This document shows, piece by piece, positions 36,501 to 44,494 of a stretch of 64,000 nucleotides of DNA. Source of the stretch: JBOGEN01 sp050743265. GTDB taxonomy: Bacteria; Actinomycetota; Actinomycetes; JBOGEN01. A program made the translations under genes and the position numbers. The stretch's first letter is position 1; each line of letters opens with the position of its first letter. Where the stretch lies: contig JBOGEN010000203.1 of the NCBI GenBank assembly GCA_050743265.1, positions 1 through 64,000 on the forward strand, read 5' to 3'. Under the pieces are notes generated by a model. It searched no databases, was not told where the DNA came from, and worked only from the letters and a program-made list of their open reading frames with translations.

Positions 36501-37664
36501 CTCCTCGCCGGTGTAGACCGGGATGGTGCCTGCCGTGACCGTCTGCTCGGTGTCCGGCGACCAGATCCGCACGTCGCCGTTGCGCTCGGTGAAGAACACG
36601 CGCCCGTCCTCGGCGACGTCGAGCTCGAAGGGGTTCTGCGTGTCGTCGTCGATCGTGACCTTCTCGAAGTCCTCAGGACCCGGCGCTGCCTGGCGCGGCT
36701 CGCCGCAGTCGGCCGGCACGGCCCGCGTCGCGGTCTGGATCCCGCCGAGGACGTGCTGCGTGTACTCGGGCTCGCTGAACGAGGCGTCCGTGTGACCCAT
36801 GCCCGTGTACCACATGCGGCCACCGTCGAAGTCCGAGCACCAGGCGATCGGGTGGTCGTCGTCGGTGGCGTTGCCGTCCTGCTCGTCATAGGTCGTCTCG
36901 TCGACCGTCGCGAGCACGTGGACCCCGCTGTCACGCGGGCTGACGTCGGTGCCTCCGCCGCCCACGCTCGGGTTGGCGGGTGACTGGTAGTTGTACCACT
37001 CGTCCGTGCGCGTCCAGCGGGCCGGCAGCCCGGTGGTGGACGGCTCGTCAGGGTCCTCGATGTCGACGGAGGCCGTCGGGGTTCCGGCGGGGTGGTTGCG
37101 GAAGTAGCCACCCAGCATCTGGCCGTACCAGCCCCACGAGTACTCGGTGTCGGCCGCGGCGTGGATGCCCACGAAGCCGCCGCCGGCCTGCATGTAGCGC
37201 TCGAACGCGGCCTGCTGGGTCGCGTCGAGCACGTCGCCGGTCGTGGAGAGGAACACCACCGCGTCGTACTGCGCGAGGTTCGCGTCGGTGAACTGCGCGG
37301 CGTCCTCGGTGGCGTCGACGTTGAACCCGTTGTCGGCGCCCAGCTGCTGGATCGCGGTGACTCCGGACGGGATCGAGTCGTGCCGGAAGCCTGCGGTCTT
37401 CGAGAACACGAGCACGTTCTCGAGCTGGAAGAGCTGCGCCGTCGCGCCCCCCGACTCGCCGTCGGCGGACGACCTGGCTGGCACAGACAGGTCCTCGACG
37501 GCCGACGACTCCGCCTTCACTGACGAACCAGGCGCTGTGGACTCAGCCGGTGTCGACACCTGGCCGGGGGCCAGCGCGTACGCGGGCGCCAGGCCGAGCA
37601 AGCTCACCACTAGTGCCATTGAGGCCACCACGGCCAGCCCCGCGACGCTCTTCGACGGCCTCAT
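30540..37664 (-). CDS. Giant secreted protein with two ThuA domains, sorbosone dehydrogenase-like, PKD and laminin-G-like modules
   Basis: 2,374 residues from the ATG at 37664, which has GGAGGG upstream and opens a signal peptide (MRPSKSVAGLAVVASMALVV, cleavage probably after AYA near 30). Approximate order: ThuA-like domain (80-325); glucose/sorbosone dehydrogenase-type beta-propeller (335-790); PKD domain; a segment with CBM6-like features; PKD; three DUF1349/concanavalin-like domains each with an EFDG-type start; PKD; a second ThuA domain; two more PKD domains. The two ThuA copies share long stretches such as SKTAGFRH. Such multi-domain proteins act outside the cell on sugars or polysaccharides. 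There is no LPXTG anchor; it ends in a PKD domain. Substrate unknown. Confidence 0.9.
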   Translation of the reverse strand: MRPSKSVAGLAVVASMALVVSLLGLAPAYALAPGQVSTPAESTAPGSSVKAESSAVEDLSVPARSSADGESGGATAQLFQLENVLVFSKTAGFRHDSIPSGVTAIQQLGADNGFNVDATEDAAQFTDANLAQYDAVVFLSTTGDVLDATQQAAFERYMQAGGGFVGIHAAADTEYSWGWYGQMLGGYFRNHPAGTPTASVDIEDPDEPSTTGLPARWTRTDEWYNYQSPANPSVGGGGTDVSPRDSGVHVLATVDETTYDEQDGNATDDDHPIAWCSDFDGGRMWYTGMGHTDASFSEPEYTQHVLGGIQTATRAVPADCGEPRQAAPGPEDFEKVTIDDDTQNPFELDVAEDGRVFFTERNGDVRIWSPDTEQTVTAGTIPVYTGEENGLIGMQLAPDFEQSGWIYLAYSALPESSLEQRVSRFRVNGNSLDMDSEQVILTWTHQRDECCHSSGSLYFGPDGSLYVSTGDNTNPFASDGFAPLDERPGREAWDSQRTAANTDNLNGKFLRVVPMETIAPGTQPGAGTTYTIPAGNLFPTGTAATRPEIFAMGFRNPFRFTVDPATGWVLMGDYGPDAGATVAGKGPQGSVEFNAVTSAGNYGWPYCVRQNTPYHDADFSTTPITYGAPFDCANPVNESPNSTGLTNIPAARPATMWMGYSEVDTRFPGLGTGGAPTGGPRYHYDPSGPPSQFPEYYDDEWFLGEWNNGWIKHATLDGEGDATDVRQFPYLGASGCQQNAGTNGCYKRPMDLDFGPDGSLYLIEWGSGFGGNNADSGVYRIDYVGAGRRPVAHAAATPTSGQAPLEVTFSSEGSVDPDGTSLTYEWDFGDGSPTSNEVNPTHTYTAAGTYAASLRVTDQAGQTGVDNVQIVVGNTAPEVTIDIPEHGQFAAFGDEVPYEITVTDAEDGSTTDGSISCADVTLNISLGHDEHAHEVSEQTGCSGTFETLDAGGHGETANTFTVIEAVYTDQAQGGGAGAITGRAEALLRRKRQQAEFFTSTGRVPGAVGGGDAGVQTETTTDTGGGQNIGFIENGDYVSFDPMNLKDITSMRFRVASAGAGGTIEVRADAPDGPLVAETPTIAPTGGWQTWADVELPLTTPPGGTHELFFVFRHPTDQGGLMNLNWIQFVGKGAATTAAPEVTASADPTTGEAPLTVHLTADATDPEGGALTYAWDFGVAGTGDDTSTEQNPTYTYEQPGTYTARVTVTDPDGGESTATAEVRVTGAGGGTCPTGVRSDEFDGDALDLNRWTVIRPDDTRPPTVSGGNLNFPIDNGSIFGPGTSARNIVVQPLPDGAAEVTAKITTDPLTDNYQQAGLRVYSDDDNWASVHMIHAGGARDFEFIYESGGIPRNAAEDKLGGIPDQSPLTYWVRLVSDGQQLTAFYSFDGEEFLPVGRPASLATLDNPRVGPVALSDQAPTFPVAHFDWIRFNPDSAGGGGGSGLSDAFDGSSLDTTRWDAIVRDVPSEYTVANGQLTITTSPGDIYTGDTTPPPNNFVLQDASHADDDWTIETKMSGTINGGYGQGGLIAYQDGDNYVKLDPISDAGSTRINRIELRSEVGGAVANPQDNVDVPEGTSDYWLRLTKSGTSYTGEYSFDGATWTAFPAPVENPMAPPDFGVFAFGPQADGQGDTVSFDHFVLNGEVPGGECGCTGDEFDGTNLDTTRWNGIVREDESLYNVSNGALDVTTVNGDIYTDSDPATTRNFLLQTPDHAGADWVIETRVDAGELSGGYEQAGLLAYADDDNYVKYDVISDDGQTALNRIELRSEVDGAVQDPQPQLSPLPAGTETVSLRLTKAGTTYSGEYSFDGTTWTSIGEAVPNEMAAPRFGLFTLGVNSGGGTAHFEYFSVGGSTGCPGQGPQNRAPVVDAASADPTIGFGPLEADFTVEATDPDEDELTYSWDFDGDGTEDSTQQNPTHTYTEPGEYEPRVRVSDGEDTVARTIDVQVLQPDDEAARFRTLAFSKTAGFRHSSIDEGHAAIEQLGDEHGFQVDHTEDATAFRSDVLSHYDTVVFLSTTGDVLDSQQQTAFEAYIRGGGGYTGIHAASDTEYSWTWYGKLVGAYFRNHPANQTASVRVEDDAHPSVADLPRGYERLDEWYNFKSPDFAEVGEADFSPRGSGNVHVLANIDESTYDEDDGNTTDDDHPVTWCHRYDGGRSWYTAMGHVEESYVEEQFLTQLLGGLETTAGVALSATCGERTSGPGAPTVQASADPTTGDAPLEVTFTPTAIDPDGGPLTYDWRFGDGTSSTMRSPKYVYTEPGTYTATLFVTDDEGEQATAAMTITVGAGTPPTVVATANVTSGSAPLRVRFAATADDPNGPETQLRYAWDFGDGGTGSGSRATHRYLTAGTYTATVTVTDQEGAMATDQIQITVIP

Positions 37665-38489
37665 TGCGCCACCCTCCGGACCTCGAGACACGAGCCCCCC
37701 GCGAGGGACACACGCCGAGCGCAGGCCCCCAGAGCCTGAGAGTTTGTACTCCTTTACCGAACTTGGGCGCAATATCACTTTTCTCTAGTGTGAACCAAGT
37801 GAGAGTAAAATCCTCGCACAAGGGCCGCCGTCCAGAGGCGCGCGTGCGCCGAGTGCTCGTACGGCCACGCAACGCGACGATGCCGCTGCCAGCGTCAACT
37901 ACCCGCAGCTTCGAGGGAAGATCGAGCTCCCTGCCCCCGGAAGACGATCAACGTCCCGCCTGCCTCGGTGAGGCCAACGAAGGCGAGCGCACGCCTGGCG
38001 GGCTTTGGCGGCCGTGCGAGTCGCCTCCCGATCCGCGGCGAGCACGTCATTGCCCATCTCCTGAGACCCTGGGACTCACGCGCTGGTTCGGATACGCCCG
38101 CTATCTAGGACTTGTCGTTTCATTCTTTCGTCTCAGGCATCACGGAGAAAGAGGACGAGCTGGCCCTGAGGGTGACCCCGTGCAAGGCTGTGCATGCAGA
38201 AAGTGGCAATGCGCTCGGGTGTCGCTGCCGCATCCAGCCCTGTTCTCGCGAAGCCGCACACGTCCCCTCTCTTGACTCACATACTTGCCGACGCGGCATG
38301 GCCGCCATGGTCTGGCGTGCGCGGTTGGGGTCTGTGCACGAGGTGCTGAACCTGCACGGAGAATCTTCAAGAACGAAAAGGGGACCGCACCATGAGGCCC
38401 GGAAATCTGATCTCTGCGAACCACACCCGCCCGGTACCGACCGTGGCCGAGCAAACGTTGAGCCACGTCGTCTCTGGAGGAGGGCGCAG
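37665..38489. other. 825-bp gene-free stretch
   Basis: I see no supportable gene. The segment 37741-37830 is the AT-richest part of this area and should hold the promoter of the ThuA gene (minus strand); TTTTCTC near 37777 and GAGAGTAAAA near 37801 make an imperfect inverted repeat that could be an operator. Reading frames further right lack ribosome binding sites and coding-like composition. The end of the stretch carries GGAGGAGGG, the ribosome binding site of the monooxygenase at 38490. Confidence 0.4.
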
Positions 38490-39548
38490 ATGACTCACCG
38501 ACGAGAGGTGGTCGTCGTCGGAGGCGGGCAGGCGGGGCTCGCGGTGGGGTACTACCTGGCACAACAAGGGCGCGACTTCACCATCCTCGAGGCTTCTGCC
38601 GAGCCCGCGACCGCGTGGCGTGCGCGCTGGGACTCGCTCCGTCTGTTCACACCGGCGCGCTACAGCGCGCTACCGGGCCTCGCATTTCCCGGTGCGCCAG
38701 ACCATTACCCGACCCGGGACGAGGTCGCCGACTATCTCACCGGCTACGCCGCCCGGTTCGGGCTGCCGGTCGAGCTGGACAGCACGGTTCGCTCGGTGCG
38801 CAAGACCGACGGGACCTACCTGGTCGAGCTCGACGACCGATCGTATGAAGCCGACCAGGTGGTGGTCGCCACCGGACCGTTCCAGGTGCCCCACCTGCCG
38901 GCCATGGCCGAGCAGCTCGACGACACCGTCAGGCAGTTCCACAGTGTCGCCTACCGGTCGCCGCGTGATGTGGCAGGAGGGCCGGTCCTCGTCGTTGGCG
39001 GCGGGAACACCGGTTTCCAGATCGCCCAGGAGCTCTCCGGCACCCACGCGGTCCACCTGGCAATCGGATCCCGGCAGACACCGCTTCCCCAGCGCCTGCT
39101 GGGTCGCGACCTGTTCTGGTACCTCGAGGCCGTCGGGTTGATGCGCAAGACGACGACGTCCCGGATCGGGCGCAGGATGTCGGGCAAGGACACGCTCATC
39201 GGCTCCTCACCCCGGGCTCTGCGCCGCCGACACGGAGTCGTGCTCCACGGACGAGCTGTCACCGCGGAGGGGTCGACCGTCAGCTTCAGCGACGAGACGA
39301 CGCTCGATGTCGGCACGGTGATCTGGGCCACCGGCTTCACACCCGATCACGCATGGGTCGATGTCCCGGTGTTCGACGAGAGGGGCCGCCTCGCGCACAA
39401 GCGGGGTGTGACCTCCTCACCCGGGCTCTACTTCCTCGGGATGAGCTGGCAGCACACCAGAGGCTCGGCCCTGCTCGGCTGGGTCACGGACGACGCCGAG
39501 TTCCTCGCAGAACAGATCAGCGCCTTCCGCGTCAGCGCCACCAGCTGA
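38490..39548 (+). CDS. Flavin-dependent monooxygenase/NAD(P)H oxidoreductase, CzcO/YUCCA-like
   Basis: 352 residues from the ATG after GGAGGAGGG. N-terminal FAD motif VVVVGGGQAGLAVGYYL, second nucleotide motif VLVVGGGNTGFQIAQEL, and an ATGF-type signature in VIWATGFTPDH. WRARWDSLRLFTPARYSALP is a characteristic of the CzcO-like group. It probably oxygenates or reduces a small substrate using NADPH and FAD. Followed 76 bp later by a multicopper oxidase; despite the CzcO name, no metal role is proven. Confidence 0.9.
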   Translation: MTHRREVVVVGGGQAGLAVGYYLAQQGRDFTILEASAEPATAWRARWDSLRLFTPARYSALPGLAFPGAPDHYPTRDEVADYLTGYAARFGLPVELDSTVRSVRKTDGTYLVELDDRSYEADQVVVATGPFQVPHLPAMAEQLDDTVRQFHSVAYRSPRDVAGGPVLVVGGGNTGFQIAQELSGTHAVHLAIGSRQTPLPQRLLGRDLFWYLEAVGLMRKTTTSRIGRRMSGKDTLIGSSPRALRRRHGVVLHGRAVTAEGSTVSFSDETTLDVGTVIWATGFTPDHAWVDVPVFDERGRLAHKRGVTSSPGLYFLGMSWQHTRGSALLGWVTDDAEFLAEQISAFRVSATS

Positions 39549-39624
39549 ACGCCGACGATGCACAGCCGAACACCGTTGACCGAACGAGCGCACCGCTGCG
39601 CTCGGGATCACACCTGGGGGTGAC

Positions 39625-41370
39625 ATGAGTACCACCGAGAACCACTTCGAGACCGACGTTGCCGGACTTCCCCTCGCACACCCCCATGAGCGGGTGGACC
39701 TGGCAGACGGCGACGAGTTCGACATTCGCATCGCCCCGGTCGCCAAGCAGATCGGTGACACGACGGTCCGGATGCTGGCCTACAACGGATCGGTCCCCGG
39801 GCCCATGCTGCGGGTGCGGGAAGGCTCGGAGCTCATCGTCAACGTCGAGAACCAGGGCGACCTGGAAGCGACTGTGCACTGGCACGGGCTACGCCTGGAA
39901 AACCGCTCCGACGGGACGCACCAGACCCAGGAGCCGATCAAGGTAGGCGGCCGCTTCTCCACCGTCGTGGCATTTCCCGACCCCGGGGTCTACTGGTACC
40001 ACCCTCACATCCGCGGCGACTACGGGCTGGAGATGGGTCTGTACGGCACCGTCCTGGTGGAGCCGGCCGAGGCCGAGTACTGGCCTCCGGCCCACCGTGA
40101 GGTGCTCCTCACCCTCGATGACCTGCTGCTCGAGGACGGCAAGGTGGCGCCGTTCAGCCGCGCAGAGACGACCCACGCGGCAATGGGCCGCTTCGGCGAT
40201 GTCCTACTCGTCAACGGCGACCCCGACCTGTCCTTGACCGCGCAGGTGGGCGAGGTCGTCCGCTTCTACCTGGTCAACACGGCCAACACCCGCGTCTTCA
40301 AGGTCACCCTCCCAGGGGTCCGGATGAAGCTGGTCGGTGGCGACAGCGGACACGTCGAGCGAGAAGAGTTCGTCGACGACGCGGTACTGGCGCCCTCGGA
40401 GCGTGTCGTCCTCGACGTGCTGTTCGACAGCCCCGGCGAGATGCGGCTCGAGCACCACACGCCAGGGCAGGTGTACCCGCTCGCGTCCATCCACGTCGGC
40501 GGCGAGCCGGTTGAACCGCCCCTCCAGGAGCAGTTCCACGTCCTGCGCACGAACGCCGACATGGTGGCCGAGCGGGAACGCGTCGCGGAGTACGCGCAGG
40601 CTCCACCGGACAAGACTCTGGCCTTCATCGCTGAGATGGACATGACCGGACCCGCGGGAGACGGTCCCGTCGCCTTCTCGTGTCCGATGCACCCCGAGGT
40701 GGTCAGGGACGTCCCCGGTCACTGCCCCACCTGCGGGATGAAGCTCCTCGCCGTCGAGGCTCCCGCCACCACCTACGTCTGCCCGATGCACCCCGAGGTG
40801 GTCAGCGACACCCCCGATCACTGCCCCACCTGCGGGATGAAGCTCCTGCCGGACGCGCTGGTGGCCGCGGCGGGGAACAGCCACGACCACGCTGACCACG
40901 AGGAGGGGCACGGGCGCCAGACCCACGACGAAGCCGACCACCAGGGCCACGGCCACGCCACGGCCGACGGCATCGAGTGGGAAGACGACATGGTCGAGGT
41001 CAACCGTCTGACGACCGCCGCCAACATGCGCTGGAAGCTGATCGACCGTGACACCTCGGCCGAGAACACCGCGATCGACTGGCGCTTCCGAGTCGGGGAC
41101 CAGGTCAAGATCCGACTCCTCAACGAGATGGCCGGAGACCACCCGATGCATCACCCGTTCCACGTCCACGGGGCAGGGCGCTTCCTCGTCCTGCGCCGCG
41201 ACGGAAACGAGGAGTCCAACCTGGTCTGGAAAGACACCGTGCTGGTGCGCACCGGGGAGACGGTCGACATCCTGCTGGACGTCACCAACCCCGGTCTGTG
41301 GATGGCGCACTGTCACATCGCCGAACACCACGAGACCGGAATGATGTTCAGCTTCGAAGTGACGGAATGA
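39625..41370 (+). CDS. Multicopper oxidase with two inserted heavy-metal-binding motifs and a His-rich loop
   Basis: 581 residues without an evident signal peptide. Cupredoxin copper-ligand motifs: HWHG (about 91), YHPHIRG (about 115), HPMHHPFHVHG (about 510) and HCHIAEHHETGMM (about 555). Between the second and third cupredoxin domains sit two tandem copies of a CPMHPEVV...CPTCGMKL motif (starting at about residues 353 and 386), as in heavy-metal-binding domains of copper pumps, then a loop rich in His/Asp/Glu (about 414-445). The layout suggests copper sequestration or sensing inside the oxidase. Likely role: Cu(I) or other metal/phenol oxidation and metal tolerance. No adjacent copper pump. 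Confidence 0.93.
   Translation: MSTTENHFETDVAGLPLAHPHERVDLADGDEFDIRIAPVAKQIGDTTVRMLAYNGSVPGPMLRVREGSELIVNVENQGDLEATVHWHGLRLENRSDGTHQTQEPIKVGGRFSTVVAFPDPGVYWYHPHIRGDYGLEMGLYGTVLVEPAEAEYWPPAHREVLLTLDDLLLEDGKVAPFSRAETTHAAMGRFGDVLLVNGDPDLSLTAQVGEVVRFYLVNTANTRVFKVTLPGVRMKLVGGDSGHVEREEFVDDAVLAPSERVVLDVLFDSPGEMRLEHHTPGQVYPLASIHVGGEPVEPPLQEQFHVLRTNADMVAERERVAEYAQAPPDKTLAFIAEMDMTGPAGDGPVAFSCPMHPEVVRDVPGHCPTCGMKLLAVEAPATTYVCPMHPEVVSDTPDHCPTCGMKLLPDALVAAAGNSHDHADHEEGHGRQTHDEADHQGHGHATADGIEWEDDMVEVNRLTTAANMRWKLIDRDTSAENTAIDWRFRVGDQVKIRLLNEMAGDHPMHHPFHVHGAGRFLVLRRDGNEESNLVWKDTVLVRTGETVDILLDVTNPGLWMAHCHIAEHHETGMMFSFEVTE
40681..40851 (+). repeat. Tandem repeat inside the multicopper oxidase gene
   Basis: Two near-identical segments of about 70 bp, at 40681-40752 and 40780-40851 (period 99 bp), each encode a CPMHPEVV...CPTCGMKLL unit. 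They differ at only a few positions, mainly near RDVPG versus SDTPD, so the duplication looks recent. Confidence 0.8.
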
Positions 41371-41585
41371 CGCGTGGCGTGACCAACCTCGTCGAACGCC
41401 TGCCGGTGCACGCGGCCGGGCAACGACGCGGTGAGGTCATGGGCCAATCATCCTCAACGTCACCGCGTCGGGGAGGTGAACGATCGGCTGCTGAGCTTGT
41501 CGAGCGCCCGGGGAAGCTTGGACACGTCCGACTGCGAGAAGACTGGTCGGGGAGGGGATGGTCGTCCGCCGGCGCCGTGTTGTTC

Positions 41586-42284
41586 TCAGTCCGCTCGGGA
41601 TGGCGCGCCGCGGGCGGCTTCATGGTGTGCGCGGTCGACGTCGGGGCTGCGGTACATCCGCTCCGGGATCTTCCCCAGCTCTGAGGTGTGCAGCCTCTGC
41701 GGTGTCAGCCCGTAGAACTGCTGGAAGCTCATGATCAACGGCCGCCACCGGTCCGGGTCGATCCGGTCGGTGTCACCAGCCAGGAGCAGAGTCTCGTCCA
41801 CGTGCACGCGGCGGACACGCACCTCCACGACCAGGGTCCGCCCGCTCAGCTCTGGGTCGTTTTCGGCAAGGCCGTGGCTGGCCTCGACGACCGCCTCCAG
41901 CTGGATCGGGCATTCCATGACCCGGGGCGGGGTGACCGTCTCCGACCGCGTCTGGGTCAGTCGCGCGGTCGCGAACTTGTCACGCTCGTGTCGGTACCCG
42001 CGGCGTTCCTTGCGCCGTGGTACAGGGTTCGACCCGGTCGTGCGCGCGATCCGGTCGACGGCGTCGACCATGTCCTCGGATGGCAGGTTGAGGACGCACT
42101 CGCCCGTACGCAACAGGTTCTCGGGCGTCTTCGAGGTCATGTCGAGGCCGAGGACACACCGCCAGCCGAGCCAGAACGCCGAGGACATCGGGCTCAGGTT
42201 CGCCGAGCCGTCCTCGTTCATGCTGCTGATCAGCACGACCGGAGTCCCGACGTAGAGGATGCCTGGCTCGGCATTCCGATGCAT
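41586..42284 (-). CDS. Flavin reductase family protein
   Basis: 232 residues from the ATG at 42284, which follows GAAGGGAAG. The N-terminal part PVVLISSMNEDGSANLSPMSS and FWLGWRCVLGLD resembles the FMN-binding split-barrel fold of flavin reductases (DIM6/NTAB family). Such enzymes reduce FMN/FAD with NAD(P)H for a partner oxygenase, or bind flavin as stand-alone oxidoreductases. It is convergent with the multicopper oxidase across 215 bp without recognisable features. Partner not identified. Confidence 0.8.
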   Translation of the reverse strand: MHRNAEPGILYVGTPVVLISSMNEDGSANLSPMSSAFWLGWRCVLGLDMTSKTPENLLRTGECVLNLPSEDMVDAVDRIARTTGSNPVPRRKERRGYRHERDKFATARLTQTRSETVTPPRVMECPIQLEAVVEASHGLAENDPELSGRTLVVEVRVRRVHVDETLLLAGDTDRIDPDRWRPLIMSFQQFYGLTPQRLHTSELGKIPERMYRSPDVDRAHHEAARGAPSRAD

Positions 42285-42665
42285 GGGCGACTTCCCTTCT
42301 CCAGCAGTCCCGTCGTGGGAAGACGCGGCGGACCCGGAGAATGTGAGGTCTCCTGCAACTGATCCCATAAGTGGCTGGCCAGCGCGGCCCATGGAGCGAT
42401 GGCGGCGGGTCAGCGGCCGTGACGGCTGCTCGTTGCCACGCTGCGCCCGACAGCCGGCCGTGGTCCTGCCGGACGGTGGCAAGACTTCGGGAACGGCTCT
42501 TGAAGAACCCCTTGCCCATCAGGTCGGCCGAGATCGCTCGCTTCGCCCAGCCACAACTCATCGAAGCGGAGCAGCCCTGAAGCCTGGCGGCACAGACCAT
42601 CTGCCGACCGGCGATAAACGTCAGGTCGCGTGTATCACTCGTGCTCGATCACGACGGCACCCAAG
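42285..42665. other. 381-bp gene-free stretch
   Basis: Upstream region of the flavin reductase and downstream region of a small secreted protein, both on the minus strand. Short frames on each strand lack ribosome binding sites and show no conserved-looking motifs. I see nothing that I can name. Confidence 0.4.
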
Positions 42666-42968
42666 TCACTGCTCGCAGGTGGCCTGCACCTGAGCACGGA
42701 AGATGTGGCCGAAGTTCGGGTCGTTGAGAGTCTCGAAGACCTGTGGTTCGCCCACGATCGTGCACGGGCCGAAGAAGCCCATGGACACTGCCGTCACCTG
42801 GGCGTCGTCGAGCGCGCTCTGGATCGCCACCTCCGGTGTCGGCCCACGGCCGCCGCCATCAACGAGCGGACTGGCGGCGGCTACCGAGGACAGCAGCCCG
42901 ACCATGGCCATAGACCCCGCCGCGATCGCCATCCCGGCGCCGGCGCGCCGGCTCCAGTTCAGCTTCAT
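42666..42968 (-). CDS. Small secreted protein of unknown function
   Basis: 100 residues. Signal peptide KLNWSRRAGAGMAIAAGSM through VAAASP, cleavage probably after AAA near 32, leaving a mature protein of about 68 residues with two Cys (GPCTIVGEP and ATCEQ at the very C-terminus), probably one disulfide. The ribosome binding site GGAGGG lies upstream of the ATG. A decayed homologue in the opposite orientation lies about 290 bp away (43255-43513). No known family recognised. Confidence 0.72.
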   Translation of the reverse strand: MKLNWSRRAGAGMAIAAGSMAMVGLLSSVAAASPLVDGGGRGPTPEVAIQSALDDAQVTAVSMGFFGPCTIVGEPQVFETLNDPNFGHIFRAQVQATCEQ

Positions 42969-43254
42969 CGGTCACTCCCTCCGGACAGGAACGTGTTCAC
43001 AGGTCTTGACGTAGCCTCGGCCTGAACGGTTCAACACCAACCGGTCAACCGCCTGCCCATGCGTACCCGATCCGCCAGGGGCCGGGCGTCCAGGCGTCCT
43101 CGCACGTCAGACGTCTGTACGGATCTGGCGCAACCACGACTCGACCAGGACCAGTGCACCCCCGCGGCAGAGTCCGTCGAGGGGCTCGCCTGACATGAAG
43201 CCGGCGTAGCCCGGGCGCCTGCGGTCGTGGTCGTGACACTCGTCGGACCGACCA

Positions 43255-43513
43255 GTGAGGACGACGCCACTGCAGTCAACGGCGCTGTTCTCTTCGGCGG
43301 CCGTCGCCAGTCCTGTCTTCGATGGCGGTGGCCTTGGACCGACTGCTGAGGTGGCGATCCAGAGCGCGGTCGGCGACGCCCAGACCACGGCCCAGTCCGT
43401 GGGCTTCTACGGCCCGTGCACGATCGTGGGAGAACCACTTGTTTCGAGGTCTTCGACGACCCGAACCGGGGGCATACTTTTCACGCGCAGGTGCAGGCCC
43501 CTGCGAGCAGTGA
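43255..43513 (+). pseudogene. Decayed inverted paralogue of the small secreted protein
   Basis: The plus strand encodes FDGGGLGPTAEVAIQSAV, then QSVGFYGPCTIVGEP, closely matching the intact protein at 42666-42968 (VDGGGRGPTPEVAIQSAL, VSMGFFGPCTIVGEP). After GEP the reading frame must shift once to recover FEVFDDPNRGHTFHAQVQA and again near the end to recover CEQ-stop. Two frameshifts and a degraded signal peptide show this copy is dead. The two copies are inverted relative to each other. Confidence 0.75.
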
Positions 43514-43640
43514 CCAGTGACCCGCACACCTTCGTTGAGCAAGGACACCGGATCGGCAGGTTCTTGGCGGTCGTCCTTGCTCACCTGTGCCTCCGACGGA
43601 GGCGTTGAACTGCGCAAAGTGATCCGTACGCGACGATGGG

Positions 43641-44135
43641 ATGAGCACGATGCCCCTCGAGGGCGAGTACGAGCCGAGTACGCGACAGTGGGTGCGCGAG
43701 CAGGTCGAGCTGTACGAGAGTTCGGGCGGCACGCAGGGGACGACGCTCCGGGACACGGGCCTGCCCGTCGTCATTGTCACGACGCGCGGCGCGAAGAGCG
43801 GCAAGATCCGCAAGGTCCCGCTGATGCGCGTGGAACACGACGGGCGGTACGCGGCCGTGGCCTCGAAGGGCGGCTCCCCGCGACACCCGGTCTGGTACTT
43901 CAACCTCAAGTCCGACCCTCACGTGGAGGTCCAGGACGGGCCCGTACGCAAGGACATGACGGCCCGTGAGATCACGGGGGACGAGAAGGCCGCGTGGTGG
44001 AAGCGCGCGGTCGCCACGTATCCGCCCTACGCCGAATACCAGGAGAAGACCGACCGTGTGATCCCCGTCTTCGTGCTGGAGCTTGCGCCCGCGGCAGGAT
44101 CGGTCGAGGCCCCACCGCGGTCAACAAGGACCTGA
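43641..44135 (+). CDS. Nitroreductase/deazaflavin (F420)-dependent oxidoreductase, Ddn family
   Basis: 164 residues. The core TTRGAKSGKIRKVPLMRVEH and GSPRHPVWYFNLKSDPHVEVQ are hallmark segments of the F420H2-dependent nitroreductase family that includes M. tuberculosis Ddn. These split-barrel proteins reduce quinones, aflatoxin-like enones or nitro compounds with F420H2, often at the membrane. Its presence implies that the host makes F420. Start at the first of two close ATGs. Confidence 0.88.
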   Translation: MSTMPLEGEYEPSTRQWVREQVELYESSGGTQGTTLRDTGLPVVIVTTRGAKSGKIRKVPLMRVEHDGRYAAVASKGGSPRHPVWYFNLKSDPHVEVQDGPVRKDMTAREITGDEKAAWWKRAVATYPPYAEYQEKTDRVIPVFVLELAPAAGSVEAPPRSTRT

Positions 44136-44494
44136 TCCGCGCGGCCCGCGCCGAGGGGGCAGTTGAGGCGACCGAGCACGGTCGGCGTGGACGTGTACGG
44201 CGAAGACGCCGGACGTACCGACGAAGCGCGACGGGAGACCATCGATCCCGATCCGCGTGCGCGTGGAGCGGGCCACGTTTCGCGTGCCACGGACGTGCCG
44301 CTGGTTCGTCATCGAGGCTGTCTCGGACGGTAGATCACGGTCGGCCGATCATGGACTGATTTGCGAAGACGCTGGTCAGCCGTGGGGGTTTGCCGTATGT
44401 TTCCCTCTTCGTCACGGCTTGCCGCCTCTCTCACGGTCGGGGCGTGCCCGGTGCCGCATCCGTGCCGCGTCTGCTATTGCCGTTGGAGGCGAGG
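44136..44494. other. 359-bp gene-free stretch
   Basis: Downstream of the nitroreductase. A small hairpin CGGCG-AAGA-CGCCG at 44198-44211 may help terminate transcription. The rest should hold the promoter for the phosphoesterase gene; its ribosome binding site GGAGGCGAGG is at the end. No other feature seen. Confidence 0.35.

Noticed and set aside
30540..37664. Several long plus-strand frames opposite the ThuA gene
   Set aside because: The minus-strand product is unambiguous, with signal peptide and repeated domains; the opposite frames are compositional artefacts.
37741..37830. Specific sugar-repressor operator upstream of the ThuA gene
   Set aside because: The inverted repeat TTTTCTC/GAGAGTAAAA is imperfect and does not match a known operator well enough to list as a site.
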